A stretch of DNA of 59,123 nt, taken from the NCBI GenBank assembly GCA_030748495.1, contig JASMLX010000026.1, positions 1 through 59,123 of the forward strand, given 5' to 3'. The position numbers and the translations under genes are program-made. Source of the stretch: Candidatus Poribacteria bacterium. GTDB taxonomy: Bacteria; Poribacteria; WGA-4E; UBA9662. This document shows positions 25,929 to 37,396 of this stretch, one piece after another; within the stretch, counting starts at the first letter, position 1; each line of letters begins with the position of its first letter. Below the pieces are notes generated by a model. It was not told the origin of the DNA. It did no database searches and saw only the letters and a program-made list of their open reading frames with translations.

Positions 25929-28661
25929 TCAGTGAGCCTCCAACCAATTGCTTCCGATACCAATTTCCACTTCAATCGGTACGGACATCGGCAGGGCTAA
26001 TTGCATTTTTTCAAGGATCAGCGGAATTACGATTTCCTGTTCGTCTCGATGCAGATCGAACAGTAGCTCATCGTGAACCTGCAAGATCATCTGCGTTTGT
26101 AAATCGTGTTCTGCTAGAGCCTGATAGATACCGGACATAGCCAGTTTAATCAAATCTGCGGCTGATCCTTGAATTGGTGAATTTACCGCATTGCGTTCGG
26201 CACCGTTTCGCATCGTTGCATTTTGAGAATGGATGTCTGGTAAGTAGCGTCTCCGTCCCATCATTGTCTCAACGTAACCATGCTCGTGGGCAAAAGCAAT
26301 TACTCGCTCAATATATAAAAGTACGCTTGGAAACTGCTTAAAGTACAGATCGATGATCCGGCTTGCTTCCCGCCGAGGAATACCCAATCGTTGCGACAAA
26401 CCAAAAGGTGAAATGCCGTAGACAATTCCGTAGTTGACCATCTTGGCACGTCGCCGCATTTCATCGTCCACTTGATCATAGGGTACACCGAAGAGGCGAG
26501 TAGCCGTTTCAGAATGGATATCCGACCCATTTTTGAAAGCTGAAATCAAGGCTTTGTCCTGGCTTAGTTCGGCGATGACACGTAACTCAATTTGCGAATA
26601 ATCAGCCGATAAGAGGCGAAAGTTATCGCTTTTGGGCACAAACGCCCGGCGGATTTCTTTTCCTCTTTCAGTACGAATCGGTATATTTTGTAGGTTTGGG
26701 CTGTGTGACTGCATGCGACCTGTTGCGGTTACCGCTTGGTCATAAGTGGTATGAACCCGTTGCGTCAGCTCGAAAATAGCGGCCGGCAGTTGATCGACGT
26801 AAGTAGTTTTCAGTTTTCGGCGGGTTCGAAAGTCGAGCATTCTCTGGGCAATATCGTGATTAACAGCCAACCGTTCTAGCACTTTGACATCGGTTTTATA
26901 CTGGCCTGTTTTGGTTCGACTCGGGTTCTCTTCTAACTTTAGTTCATCGAACAAAATTTGTCCTAACTGCTTGGGGGAATCTAGATTGAAGCGTGTTCCA
27001 GCTAAGCTATAGATTTGCTTCTCCAGCCCAATAATCTCTTCTGATAATTCAATAGAGTAATCGGACAATGCATCTGCATCAACTGCAATACCTAGAAACT
27101 CCAGTGCTGCCAGCACTGGAATTAATGGACACTCAACCTGATAAAAAACCCGTTCCAGATCGTAGTCGAGTAGCAATTGGCTAAAAATAGATCGAAGTTG
27201 CCAAGTGATATCTGCATCTTCAATGGCATAGGCCATTAATTCATCTAAGGGCACTTCCCGCATACTGCGTTGAGCCTTTTTTTTATCACCGATTAGAGCC
27301 TGAATCGGAATCGTCGAGTACTTGAGATAGGTCTCGGCCAAGAAATCCATCCCGTGGCGAAGGTGAGGAGCAATCAATTGATGCGCGATCATAGTATCGA
27401 AGAACTCGCCTTTGACTTCGATACCGTGCCAGCGGAGAATAGTTAAGTCGTACTTCAGATTTTGCCCAACTTTCTCAATCTCTGGATTTTCAAACAGCAG
27501 CCGAAACTCAGCTAGCACTGATCTCGCCTGATCTGAATCCGTAGGAAACGGCACATAAAAGCCTGTTTGCGGCGCAAAAGAGAAGGCTAGGCCAACCAGC
27601 TCCGCCTGCTTTTTATCTAAACTGGTGGTTTCGCAGTCAAAACAGAAAGCGGATTGTTGGCTGAGCAATTGGATTAAATTCAACCTCTGTTCAGCTGTTT
27701 CCACCAGTTGATAATTGGTTTCAATATCGTCGATGGTTTGTAGAAACTCGGACTTGGATGCATCCTGTTGCTTGGCAAAGAGATCGCCAAAAACCCGTTT
27801 TCCCAACTGGCTAAACTCCAATTCAATGAAGATCTGCTTTAAGTTCTCCATATTTGGCGACTGACGACGCATATCTTCCAAATTGAAGTCGAGTGGAACA
27901 TTCCGGTCAATGGTGGCTAGCTGTTTGGACAATAGCGCAATCTCGGCTTCGTTCTCCAAGTTCTCCCGCTGCTTCCCTTTTAGTTGATCTGTACTTTGTA
28001 ACAGGTTTTCAACAGTATCAAACTGAGCTAACAGTTTCTGGGCTGTTTTTTCACCAATGCCGGTAACACCAGGAATATTATCGGATGTATCGCCCCAGAG
28101 ACCAAGAATATCGATCACTTGATCTACTCGTTGCACATCCCACTTTTCTTGAATCTGGCTGATTCCCATGATTTCTTCGGTATCGTTTCGGGTTGAAAGT
28201 CGATAGAGATAGGTGTTATCGGTTACCAATTGTGCAAAATCTTTATCGGTAGTTACGATATAGGTTTCAAACCCTTCTCGATCGGCCCTTTTTGCGATGG
28301 TGCCGATCAGGTCATCAGCTTCAAAGCCGCTTAGTCGATAGGCCGGGATATTAAATGCATCGAGAATTCGATCTACATCAGGGATCGCGGTATCGAGTTC
28401 CTCCGGTGCCTTGTCACGCTGACCTTTATAGGCAGGAAAGATTTCATGCCGCTTAGTCGGCCCAGTAGTATCAAATACAACGGCGATATGGGTTGGATTC
28501 TCTTTTTCTAAGATTCTTATTAGTGTACTGGTAAAGCCATAGGGGATCGAAACATTCCTTCCTTTCGCCGTCACACGAGGATTCCGCGTGAAGGCAAAAT
28601 GAGACCGAAAGATCAACACCATTCCGTCTAATAGAAACAGTTTTTTCAAGGCGTTGTCCAT
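25929..28661 (-). CDS. polA: DNA polymerase I
   Basis: From ATG 28661 it has 910 residues; GGTGG lies six bases before it, and the GTG three codons earlier is less likely. The 5'-3' exonuclease occupies about 1-290 (FEADDLIGTIAKRA, then GVTGIGEKTAQKLL). The 3'-5' exonuclease is about 310-500 with an intact DxE motif (FCFDCETTSLD) and Exo III-like AYAIEDADITWQL, so proofreading looks active, unlike Taq. The family-A polymerase domain carries motif A DYSQIELRVIAELS, motif B 'RRRAKMVNYGIVYGIS' and motif C VHDELLFD. It removes Okazaki primers and fills gaps. It is transcribed divergently from dnaN. Confidence 0.96.
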   Translation of the reverse strand: MDNALKKLFLLDGMVLIFRSHFAFTRNPRVTAKGRNVSIPYGFTSTLIRILEKENPTHIAVVFDTTGPTKRHEIFPAYKGQRDKAPEELDTAIPDVDRILDAFNIPAYRLSGFEADDLIGTIAKRADREGFETYIVTTDKDFAQLVTDNTYLYRLSTRNDTEEIMGISQIQEKWDVQRVDQVIDILGLWGDTSDNIPGVTGIGEKTAQKLLAQFDTVENLLQSTDQLKGKQRENLENEAEIALLSKQLATIDRNVPLDFNLEDMRRQSPNMENLKQIFIELEFSQLGKRVFGDLFAKQQDASKSEFLQTIDDIETNYQLVETAEQRLNLIQLLSQQSAFCFDCETTSLDKKQAELVGLAFSFAPQTGFYVPFPTDSDQARSVLAEFRLLFENPEIEKVGQNLKYDLTILRWHGIEVKGEFFDTMIAHQLIAPHLRHGMDFLAETYLKYSTIPIQALIGDKKKAQRSMREVPLDELMAYAIEDADITWQLRSIFSQLLLDYDLERVFYQVECPLIPVLAALEFLGIAVDADALSDYSIELSEEIIGLEKQIYSLAGTRFNLDSPKQLGQILFDELKLEENPSRTKTGQYKTDVKVLERLAVNHDIAQRMLDFRTRRKLKTTYVDQLPAAIFELTQRVHTTYDQAVTATGRMQSHSPNLQNIPIRTERGKEIRRAFVPKSDNFRLLSADYSQIELRVIAELSQDKALISAFKNGSDIHSETATRLFGVPYDQVDDEMRRRAKMVNYGIVYGISPFGLSQRLGIPRREASRIIDLYFKQFPSVLLYIERVIAFAHEHGYVETMMGRRRYLPDIHSQNATMRNGAERNAVNSPIQGSAADLIKLAMSGIYQALAEHDLQTQMILQVHDELLFDLHRDEQEIVIPLILEKMQLALPMSVPIEVEIGIGSNWLEAH

Positions 28662-28690
28662 TTTTACCACCTTCTACAATATTTAAAGGC

Positions 28691-28719
28691 ATTATAAAAC
28701 AGATGTTCGATAACCGCAA
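28691..28719 (-). promoter_or_regulatory. polA promoter: TTGCGG, 17-bp spacer, TATAAT
   Basis: Read on the minus strand, -35 TTGCGG (28714-28719) and a perfect -10 TATAAT (28691-28696) are 17 bases apart, and the -10 lies 29 bases before the polA ATG. Confidence 0.55.
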
Positions 28720-28783
28720 GCTGAAAAAGTCAAACGCCAAAACACAAGAGGAAATCCCGTTTTTTATTCTGTTAAATTGGGCC

Positions 28784-28812
28784 TTGTCGAAAATAGCATT
28801 TTGTGGTATAAT
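28784..28812 (+). promoter_or_regulatory. dnaN promoter: TTGTCG, 17-bp spacer, TATAAT
   Basis: -35 TTGTCG (28784-28789) and perfect -10 TATAAT (28807-28812), 17 bases apart. The leader to the dnaN ATG is about 135 bases. This and the polA promoter sit back to back 64 bases apart. No cluster of DnaA boxes (TTATNCACA) was found between them. Confidence 0.55.
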
Positions 28813-28953
28813 TTGGCCTAAGGAGAAAGTTGAATTGGCGTGGCTTTTCACCTCGCCATCGCCGTAGCCGGTTTGAATTTGTTGACTGTTTGACACGCAC
28901 CTGGATTTATATCGGATTGACTTTCTGGGAGACTCCGACTAAGGGAGGATGAC

Positions 28954-30057
28954 ATGGAGCTTACGTTTGAAAAAGAGGATTTATCGAAAGCGATTCAGAT
29001 CTTGCAAGGTGTTACCACCGGGAGAAATACGCTACCGATTTTATCCAATATTTTAATTCGAGCAGGTAATGGTCAGATCGAGGTTGCAGCCACAGACTTA
29101 GAGGTCGGCATCCGGCTGAAAGTGCTAGGGCAAATTCAGGAGGAGGGTGAGATTACCGTCTCAGCTCGCAAGATAGGCGAGATTGTACGCGAATTGCCAG
29201 ACGAAGACATTCAGCTCTCCACTGTTGGTAATGACCGGGTACAAATTTTGTGTGGCACAGGTCAATATAAGATCATCGGCTTGCCAAGCGACGACTTTCC
29301 ACCGATTCCGTCAGTGGATGGCAACTCGTTTACCATTGATGGCGAAGAACTGCGATCAATGATTCAAAAAACCGAGTTTGCCGCTTCCACGGATGAAACC
29401 CGCTACTATCTCAATGGGTTGTTTTTTAATTTGACACCAGATGCCACTCAGATCGTTGCGACTGACGGTCGTCGGCTATCAATTGCTACACACGACAGTT
29501 TGGAACCTAAACCCGATGAGCCAATAAGTGTAATTGTGCCGTTGAAGGCGGTGCGTGAAGTAGTTAAAACTTTTGCCGAATCGCCAGTCATTCAAATCTC
29601 TCTCAAAGAGAACCAGATCTTATTTGCCGATGATAATGCGACACTGGTTTCTCGTCTGGTCGACGGAGAATATCCCAAGTACGAGAAAATTATCCCCGAC
29701 AACAACGACATTCAAGTCGTCGTCGAGCGAGAGAAATTGATTGGCCCTATCCGCCGTGTCTCCCTCTTAGCCAACCAGAATACCCACTCGGTTCGGCTAG
29801 ATCTGGAAAACGATGAGATGCGGGTTTCGGCCAGAACCCCCGAATTAGGAGAAGGACAAGAGACGCTCGATATTGGCAGTGAAGAAGTCGAACTTGAAAT
29901 TGCCTTTGATGCTCATTATCTCCGGGATGCTTTGTCTCATATTGACGCACACGAAGTGGTCATGGAGTTCAAGGACAGTTTGAGTGCAGCAATCATCAAA
30001 CCGGTCGAAGATGGTTCTCATCTATGTTTGATTATGCCAATGCGGTTAGACACCTAA
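28954..30057 (+). CDS. dnaN: DNA polymerase III beta subunit (sliding clamp)
   Basis: 367 residues, the usual clamp length, with three repeated domains. Domain 1 starts 'LSKAIQILQGVTTGRNTLPILSNILI', domain 2 has 'TEFAASTDETRYYLNGLFF' and domain 3 ends with the characteristic 'HLCLIMPMRLDT' tail that forms the peptide-binding groove. It tethers polymerases to DNA and recruits repair proteins. GGGAGG lies six bases before the ATG. It opens the dnaN-recF-dciA-gyrB-gyrA block; dnaA, which normally precedes it, is not next to it. Confidence 0.97.
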   Translation: MELTFEKEDLSKAIQILQGVTTGRNTLPILSNILIRAGNGQIEVAATDLEVGIRLKVLGQIQEEGEITVSARKIGEIVRELPDEDIQLSTVGNDRVQILCGTGQYKIIGLPSDDFPPIPSVDGNSFTIDGEELRSMIQKTEFAASTDETRYYLNGLFFNLTPDATQIVATDGRRLSIATHDSLEPKPDEPISVIVPLKAVREVVKTFAESPVIQISLKENQILFADDNATLVSRLVDGEYPKYEKIIPDNNDIQVVVEREKLIGPIRRVSLLANQNTHSVRLDLENDEMRVSARTPELGEGQETLDIGSEEVELEIAFDAHYLRDALSHIDAHEVVMEFKDSLSAAIIKPVEDGSHLCLIMPMRLDT

Positions 30058-30186
30058 ATCTGCCGACACTCAATAGTCTAAGCAGCCTTGATAGTACCAA
30101 CGGTACAGGTTAGAAAATCCCTGATAGAGTTATCAAAGGGGTGAGGTACGGCAAGTTAGTCAAAACCTTTTGCTGACGGAGATTTC

Positions 30187-31428
30187 ATGTGGTTAAACCA
30201 CTTGACGCTTCGTAACTTTCGTAACTACACAGATCTAGAGATTTACTTTCCCGACGCTATCAACCTAATCGTCGGTAATAATGCACAAGGTAAAACCAAC
30301 CTACTGGAAGCAATTTACTTTGTCAGTACGGCCAAGTCCCATCGGACTCATTCCAACCGAGAGTTAATCCACTACGATTCAGATTGGTTTTATCTCAAGG
30401 CTGGAATTGGTGCTTTGTCAGCGAACTTGTCGTTGGAAGACAAGGTGCAGTTCCCGGTTGCGAACTGGCAACAACAAGTTGTGCGCGAGTGCTTCCCTGT
30501 TGGGAATGAGTTAATTATTGAGGCTTCTCATGAAGTAGAGGGGCAAAAGCAGTTCCGGCTAAATGGGGATCTGTTGCCAAAGTTATCGGAGTGGGTCGGT
30601 CAGTTTCGGGTCGTTCTTTTTTCACCCGAGTCGCTAATTCTAGTAAAAGGGGCCCCTGGTGACCGACGTCGGTTTCTGGACCAGCTTATTTGCCAAATTA
30701 ACCCCCTTTACCTCAGCCAGTTGCAACGTTACCAGTCGTCGCTGCGACAAAGAAACGAGCTGCTAAAGCAGATCCGCAATCACCGGCAGTCGGTAGACCT
30801 GCTAGAACCTTGGGATGAACTATTGGTCGAAGATGGTATTCTGATTACTAAGGTCAGAACTCAGATGCTGGATTTGTTGCATCAATCGGCCAAAAACCAT
30901 CATGCACAATTGACACAGTCAACCGAAGTCTTGAACCTCCGCTATTGCCCTTCATTGCAGGAGGTTGAAACCACAGACAATTCAGAAAAGGAGGTTGCCG
31001 TCAATCACTTTCGACAGCGGTTACAAAAATCACGATCTACGGACCTGATCTACGGGAATACATCTGTTGGCCCGCATCGAGATGAATTTAAGCTATTTAT
31101 TCAGGAGCCGGATAGTAACAGCATTCAGCGAGAAGTCAAACTCTATGGGTCGCAAGGGCAGCAACGAACCACCTCTCTGGCACTCAAATTAGGGGAGGTG
31201 GAGCTGATTCACTCCCAAACTGGAAATGTGCCCGTTGTATTGCTGGACGATGTGTTATCTGAGTTAGACGACATCCGTTCTCAACTTTTGTTTGCCTTGT
31301 TCCAAGACTTTGGGGCACAGCTTTTCATCACTGCTACGCGAGAAGAGGAGTGGGTTGCACATCTGCCGACCAACTTTAATCAACACTACCGCCTGATTAC
31401 TATTGACAATGGACAAATCGTTGCTTAA
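30187..31428 (+). CDS. recF: RecF, gap-repair ATPase
   Basis: 413 residues, slightly long for RecF (about 360). It has an SMC/ABC-type ATPase head with Walker A GNNAQGKTNLLEAIYF (about 35-50), the signature YGSQGQQRTTSLALK and Walker B 'PVVLLDDVLSELDD'. RecF loads RecOR/RecA at single-strand gaps. An insertion near residues 70-110 accounts for the extra length. GGAG is eight bases before the ATG. Its end overlaps the dciA frame by 20 bases, indicating coupled translation. Confidence 0.95.
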   Translation: MWLNHLTLRNFRNYTDLEIYFPDAINLIVGNNAQGKTNLLEAIYFVSTAKSHRTHSNRELIHYDSDWFYLKAGIGALSANLSLEDKVQFPVANWQQQVVRECFPVGNELIIEASHEVEGQKQFRLNGDLLPKLSEWVGQFRVVLFSPESLILVKGAPGDRRRFLDQLICQINPLYLSQLQRYQSSLRQRNELLKQIRNHRQSVDLLEPWDELLVEDGILITKVRTQMLDLLHQSAKNHHAQLTQSTEVLNLRYCPSLQEVETTDNSEKEVAVNHFRQRLQKSRSTDLIYGNTSVGPHRDEFKLFIQEPDSNSIQREVKLYGSQGQQRTTSLALKLGEVELIHSQTGNVPVVLLDDVLSELDDIRSQLLFALFQDFGAQLFITATREEEWVAHLPTNFNQHYRLITIDNGQIVA

Positions 31429-32044
31429 AAAACAACTGGGGCAACCTGCGAATCAAACCTTAATTATCCATCAAGCTCTGCAAAAGGTGATCGATGAAAA
31501 TGGGTACGGTCACAAACTAATGGAGCGACGTGTGCTGGCGACTTGGGGGCAAATTCAACAGATTGGTATGGCTACCAAAGCTGTTGCGTTCCAAAACGGC
31601 GTTTTGGAAATCCATGCGCAACATAGTGTTTGGCTGTCTGAACTTCATTATCAGCAACGCCATTTGATCCAATTGTTGAATCAAAAGTTAGGCCGTCGGC
31701 TTGTGACCGGCTTGAAAGTGAAAGTTAAGCCAAACATGCCCCCACCCTCAATTGGGGGAGTCAAAACCTCAAAGCAACCGATTATAGCTTCCAATATTAG
31801 CCCTATTGAAGACAATGCTGTATCAGTCGATCGATTTTCTCCGTTGACATTGGAGGAACCCGAATCAGCTTACGAAGAACGGACGTCGGTAGCACAGAAT
31901 CCAGCACGGGAACAAGAGGCCGAAGCCGCAGTAGCGATTATCCAGGATCCGCAGTGTAGAGAAACGCTCAAGCAATTACTTTTATTAGGAAAAGATACAC
32001 CCCCAACCCAAAATCCAATTGAGGGTAGGAGGAAGAAGATATGA
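31409..32044 (+). CDS. dciA: DciA-type DUF721 protein (replicative helicase loader/regulator)
   Basis: From ATG 31409 it has 211 residues; a TTG two codons earlier is possible. Residues about 15-110 are the DUF721/KH-like DciA domain ('RRVLATWGQIQQIGMATKAVAFQNGVLEIHAQHSVWLSEL'). The C-terminal half is acidic, Pro-rich and low in complexity, with a short helix before the end (CRETLKQLLLLGKD). DciA is the ancestral bacterial DnaB-loading partner in genomes lacking DnaC or DnaI. The position between recF and gyrB is conserved in many phyla and supports the call. Confidence 0.8.
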   Translation: MDKSLLKKQLGQPANQTLIIHQALQKVIDENGYGHKLMERRVLATWGQIQQIGMATKAVAFQNGVLEIHAQHSVWLSELHYQQRHLIQLLNQKLGRRLVTGLKVKVKPNMPPPSIGGVKTSKQPIIASNISPIEDNAVSVDRFSPLTLEEPESAYEERTSVAQNPAREQEAEAAVAIIQDPQCRETLKQLLLLGKDTPPTQNPIEGRRKKI

Positions 32045-32206
32045 TGAGGCGTAACAGGTAGCGAACAAACTTAAAGTTGGATATATTTGCTACTCTGGCG
32101 AACTAATCGTACATTAGTCAAAAATATAACAATGCTTTTGGTATAGCAATCAACAATCGACAGTGAGCAATTGACCCTTGTTCATTGGTAAATGTAGGAG
32201 TTTTAG

Positions 32207-34777
<2,571 letters not shown>

Positions 34778-34792
34778 GCGAGGAGTATATTG

Positions 34793-37396
34793 GTGCAAAT
34801 TGATCAACATCCCGACCAGAAAATAGTTACTCGATACGTCGAAGAAGAACTGAAAGAGTCGTATTTGACCTACGCTATGAGTGTCAATACGAATCGTGCC
34901 ATTCCTGACGTACGTGACGGGCTGAAGCCCAGCACCCGACGGATCATCTTCGCCATGGGTGAGATGAACTTGACCAGCGACCGGCCTACCGATAAATGTG
35001 CCGCGGTGGTTGGTGAGGTAATGAAAAACTATCATCCACATGGTGACGGTCCAATTTATTCTACGCTAGTTGGCCTGGAACAGGATTTCGGTATGCGATA
35101 TCCGTTGGTTTATGGGCAAGGGAACTTTGGGTCGATTGACGATGACCCCCCAGGCGCAATGCGATATACGGAGTGTCGGTTGGCCAAGATTGCCAATGAA
35201 ATGCTGGTCGATATTAAAAAAGATACCGTCGACATGCAACCCAATTACAAGGAATCGACCGACGAACCTACGGTCTTACCAGCTAGATTACCCAATCTAA
35301 TTCTAAATGGAACAACTGGAATAGGTGTGGGTTATCTGACCCGAATTCCACCACATAACCTAACCGAACTGGTAGACGCCTTAATATTGATGTTAGAAAA
35401 CGAGGCCAACTCATCGGATCAGACCCAGCCTCCTCCTCAAACTCTGGTTGATGCCCTCGATGGCTCACAGAAGGTCAAGGATCAAGGAAGACCGGGCATG
35501 ATTTCAACAGAAGATCTGCTTGAAATCATGCCCGGTCCCGATTTCCCCACCGGGGGAATTATTGTCGGTCGAAGTGGTATTCGGGACATGTATGATACGG
35601 GTCGAGGTTCAATTACCATTAGAGCCCGTGCTATTATCGAACGACTTAATAACGGGCGAGAGCAGATTGTTGTTACCGAAATTCCGTATCAGGTTAAGAA
35701 AAACCAATTGCTGAAGAAGATCTACGATGTAGTCACTAATAAAACCATTACCGGTATCTCGGATATTCGGGATGAATCGGATCAGGATATTCGGGTCGTC
35801 ATCGAATTGAAGCGAGGTGAAGTAGCGCAGGTAATTCTGAACCAACTCTACAAGCACTCGCAGATGCAGACCAACTACACTGCTATTCTGCTTTGTTTGG
35901 TAGATGGTGTTCCCAAAGTCCTGACCTTGTACGAAATCCTCAACTATTATATTTTGCATCGTCGCGGGGTCATCCGTCGCCGGACACAATTTGATCTGGC
36001 TCGTAGCGAACGTCGTGCCCACATTTTGGAAGGATACAGGACCGGGCTAAACCATATTGAAGAGATAATTGAGATTATCCAATCGGCGGATTCTCCACAA
36101 ACGGCTCGCGATCAGTTGGTAGTCGATTACTCACTATCCGAAATTCAGGCCAATGAGATCTTATCCATGACGCTGAGGCAGTTGACTGGCCTAGAACGAC
36201 AGAAAATTAACGATGAATACGCTGACCTTCTCGAATTGATTGAAGAATTGTATGCCATTTTGGAGAATGAATTTTTGGTCACCGATATGGTTAAGAAAGA
36301 TCTCCTAGAACTGAAAGCCACTTACGGCGATGAGCGGCGAACCGAGATTGCCGATGCCATCAGCGAGTTCCAAATAGAGGATCTAATTGCCGATGAGGAA
36401 ATGGTGGTCTCTATTTCCCACACCGGTTACATTAAGCGGGTGCTAATCTCGGTTTACCGTCGCCAAAATCGTGGAGGCAAAGGCGTAATGGGCATGGGAA
36501 CTAAAGATGGCGATTTCTTAGAACATATCTTTATTGCTTCCGCCCACCAGTATATTCTGTTTTTTACAGATCTCGGTAAGTGTTATTGGCTAAAAGTTTT
36601 TGAAGTGCCAGAAGGTAGTCGGACCGCTAGAGGTAGATCTATTGTCAATCTGCTGCGTTTAGAAAGCGATGAGCGAGTAACTGCTTTTCTCCCCATTCGA
36701 GAGTTCGATAGTGACCGTTGTATCTTTATGTCGACACAAAAAGGGACGATTAAGAAGTGCAATTTAAGCCTCTTTAGCAATCCCTATTCGGCCGGAATCA
36801 TCGCTATCAAGCTAGATGAAGATGACCGCCTGATTGGTGCAACGCTAACCGATGGTAACCATGCAATTGTACTCGTCACTAAGAATGGGATATCGATTCG
36901 CTTCGACGAGAAAGAGGTTCGGGAGATGGGGCGGACCGCTCGTGGTGTGCGTGGAATTCGATTAGCTGACGATGACCAAGTGGTTGGCATGATAACTTCT
37001 ACGCAGGCGTTGGAACCAACCCCTGAGCGAGGGACTAAAGTCGAAACCTTACTAGTAGTGGCTGAAAATGGCTATGGTAAACGGACATCACTGGAAGAAT
37101 ACCGGCAACAGTCGAGAGGTGGAAAGGGAGTCATTACCATCAAAACCACCCAACGCAATGGCAACGTTGTAGCCGTCAAAGCAGTCAAGGATGATGATGA
37201 ACTGATTATTATTAGTTCCAATGGCATGATTACCCGAATGGGGGTTAAAGATATTCGTACCATCGGACGCAATACGCAGGGTGTTCGACTAATGTCTCTG
37301 GCGGAAGATGAAACTGTGGTTGATGTAGGAAAGATCATTTCTGATGATGGCAAGAATGATAAGGAGGAGTTAGCAGACGTTCAGGTGACCGAATGA
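34793..37396 (+). CDS. gyrA: DNA gyrase subunit A
   Basis: From GTG 34793 the protein has 867 residues. AGGAG at 34781-34785 is seven bases from this codon; the TTG at 34790 is only four away. The catalytic tyrosine is Tyr125 in GAMRYTECRL. The C-terminal pinwheel carries a GyrA box (QNRGGKGVMGMG) and further blade motifs (QQSRGGKGV, NTQGVRLM), which mark a supercoiling gyrase rather than topoisomerase IV. The quinolone pocket reads YHPHGDGPIYS, so E. coli Ser83 and Asp87 correspond to Gly86 and Ser90. The opening also diverges (SVNTNRAIPD, KPSTRRII). It forms an operon with gyrB, and its stop overlaps the next gene by four bases. Confidence 0.95.
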   Translation: MQIDQHPDQKIVTRYVEEELKESYLTYAMSVNTNRAIPDVRDGLKPSTRRIIFAMGEMNLTSDRPTDKCAAVVGEVMKNYHPHGDGPIYSTLVGLEQDFGMRYPLVYGQGNFGSIDDDPPGAMRYTECRLAKIANEMLVDIKKDTVDMQPNYKESTDEPTVLPARLPNLILNGTTGIGVGYLTRIPPHNLTELVDALILMLENEANSSDQTQPPPQTLVDALDGSQKVKDQGRPGMISTEDLLEIMPGPDFPTGGIIVGRSGIRDMYDTGRGSITIRARAIIERLNNGREQIVVTEIPYQVKKNQLLKKIYDVVTNKTITGISDIRDESDQDIRVVIELKRGEVAQVILNQLYKHSQMQTNYTAILLCLVDGVPKVLTLYEILNYYILHRRGVIRRRTQFDLARSERRAHILEGYRTGLNHIEEIIEIIQSADSPQTARDQLVVDYSLSEIQANEILSMTLRQLTGLERQKINDEYADLLELIEELYAILENEFLVTDMVKKDLLELKATYGDERRTEIADAISEFQIEDLIADEEMVVSISHTGYIKRVLISVYRRQNRGGKGVMGMGTKDGDFLEHIFIASAHQYILFFTDLGKCYWLKVFEVPEGSRTARGRSIVNLLRLESDERVTAFLPIREFDSDRCIFMSTQKGTIKKCNLSLFSNPYSAGIIAIKLDEDDRLIGATLTDGNHAIVLVTKNGISIRFDEKEVREMGRTARGVRGIRLADDDQVVGMITSTQALEPTPERGTKVETLLVVAENGYGKRTSLEEYRQQSRGGKGVITIKTTQRNGNVVAVKAVKDDDELIIISSNGMITRMGVKDIRTIGRNTQGVRLMSLAEDETVVDVGKIISDDGKNDKEELADVQVTE

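Noticed and set aside
28662..28953. Replication origin between polA and dnaN
   Set aside because: No cluster of DnaA boxes and no strong AT-rich unwinding element beyond the promoters; GC-skew cannot be judged here.
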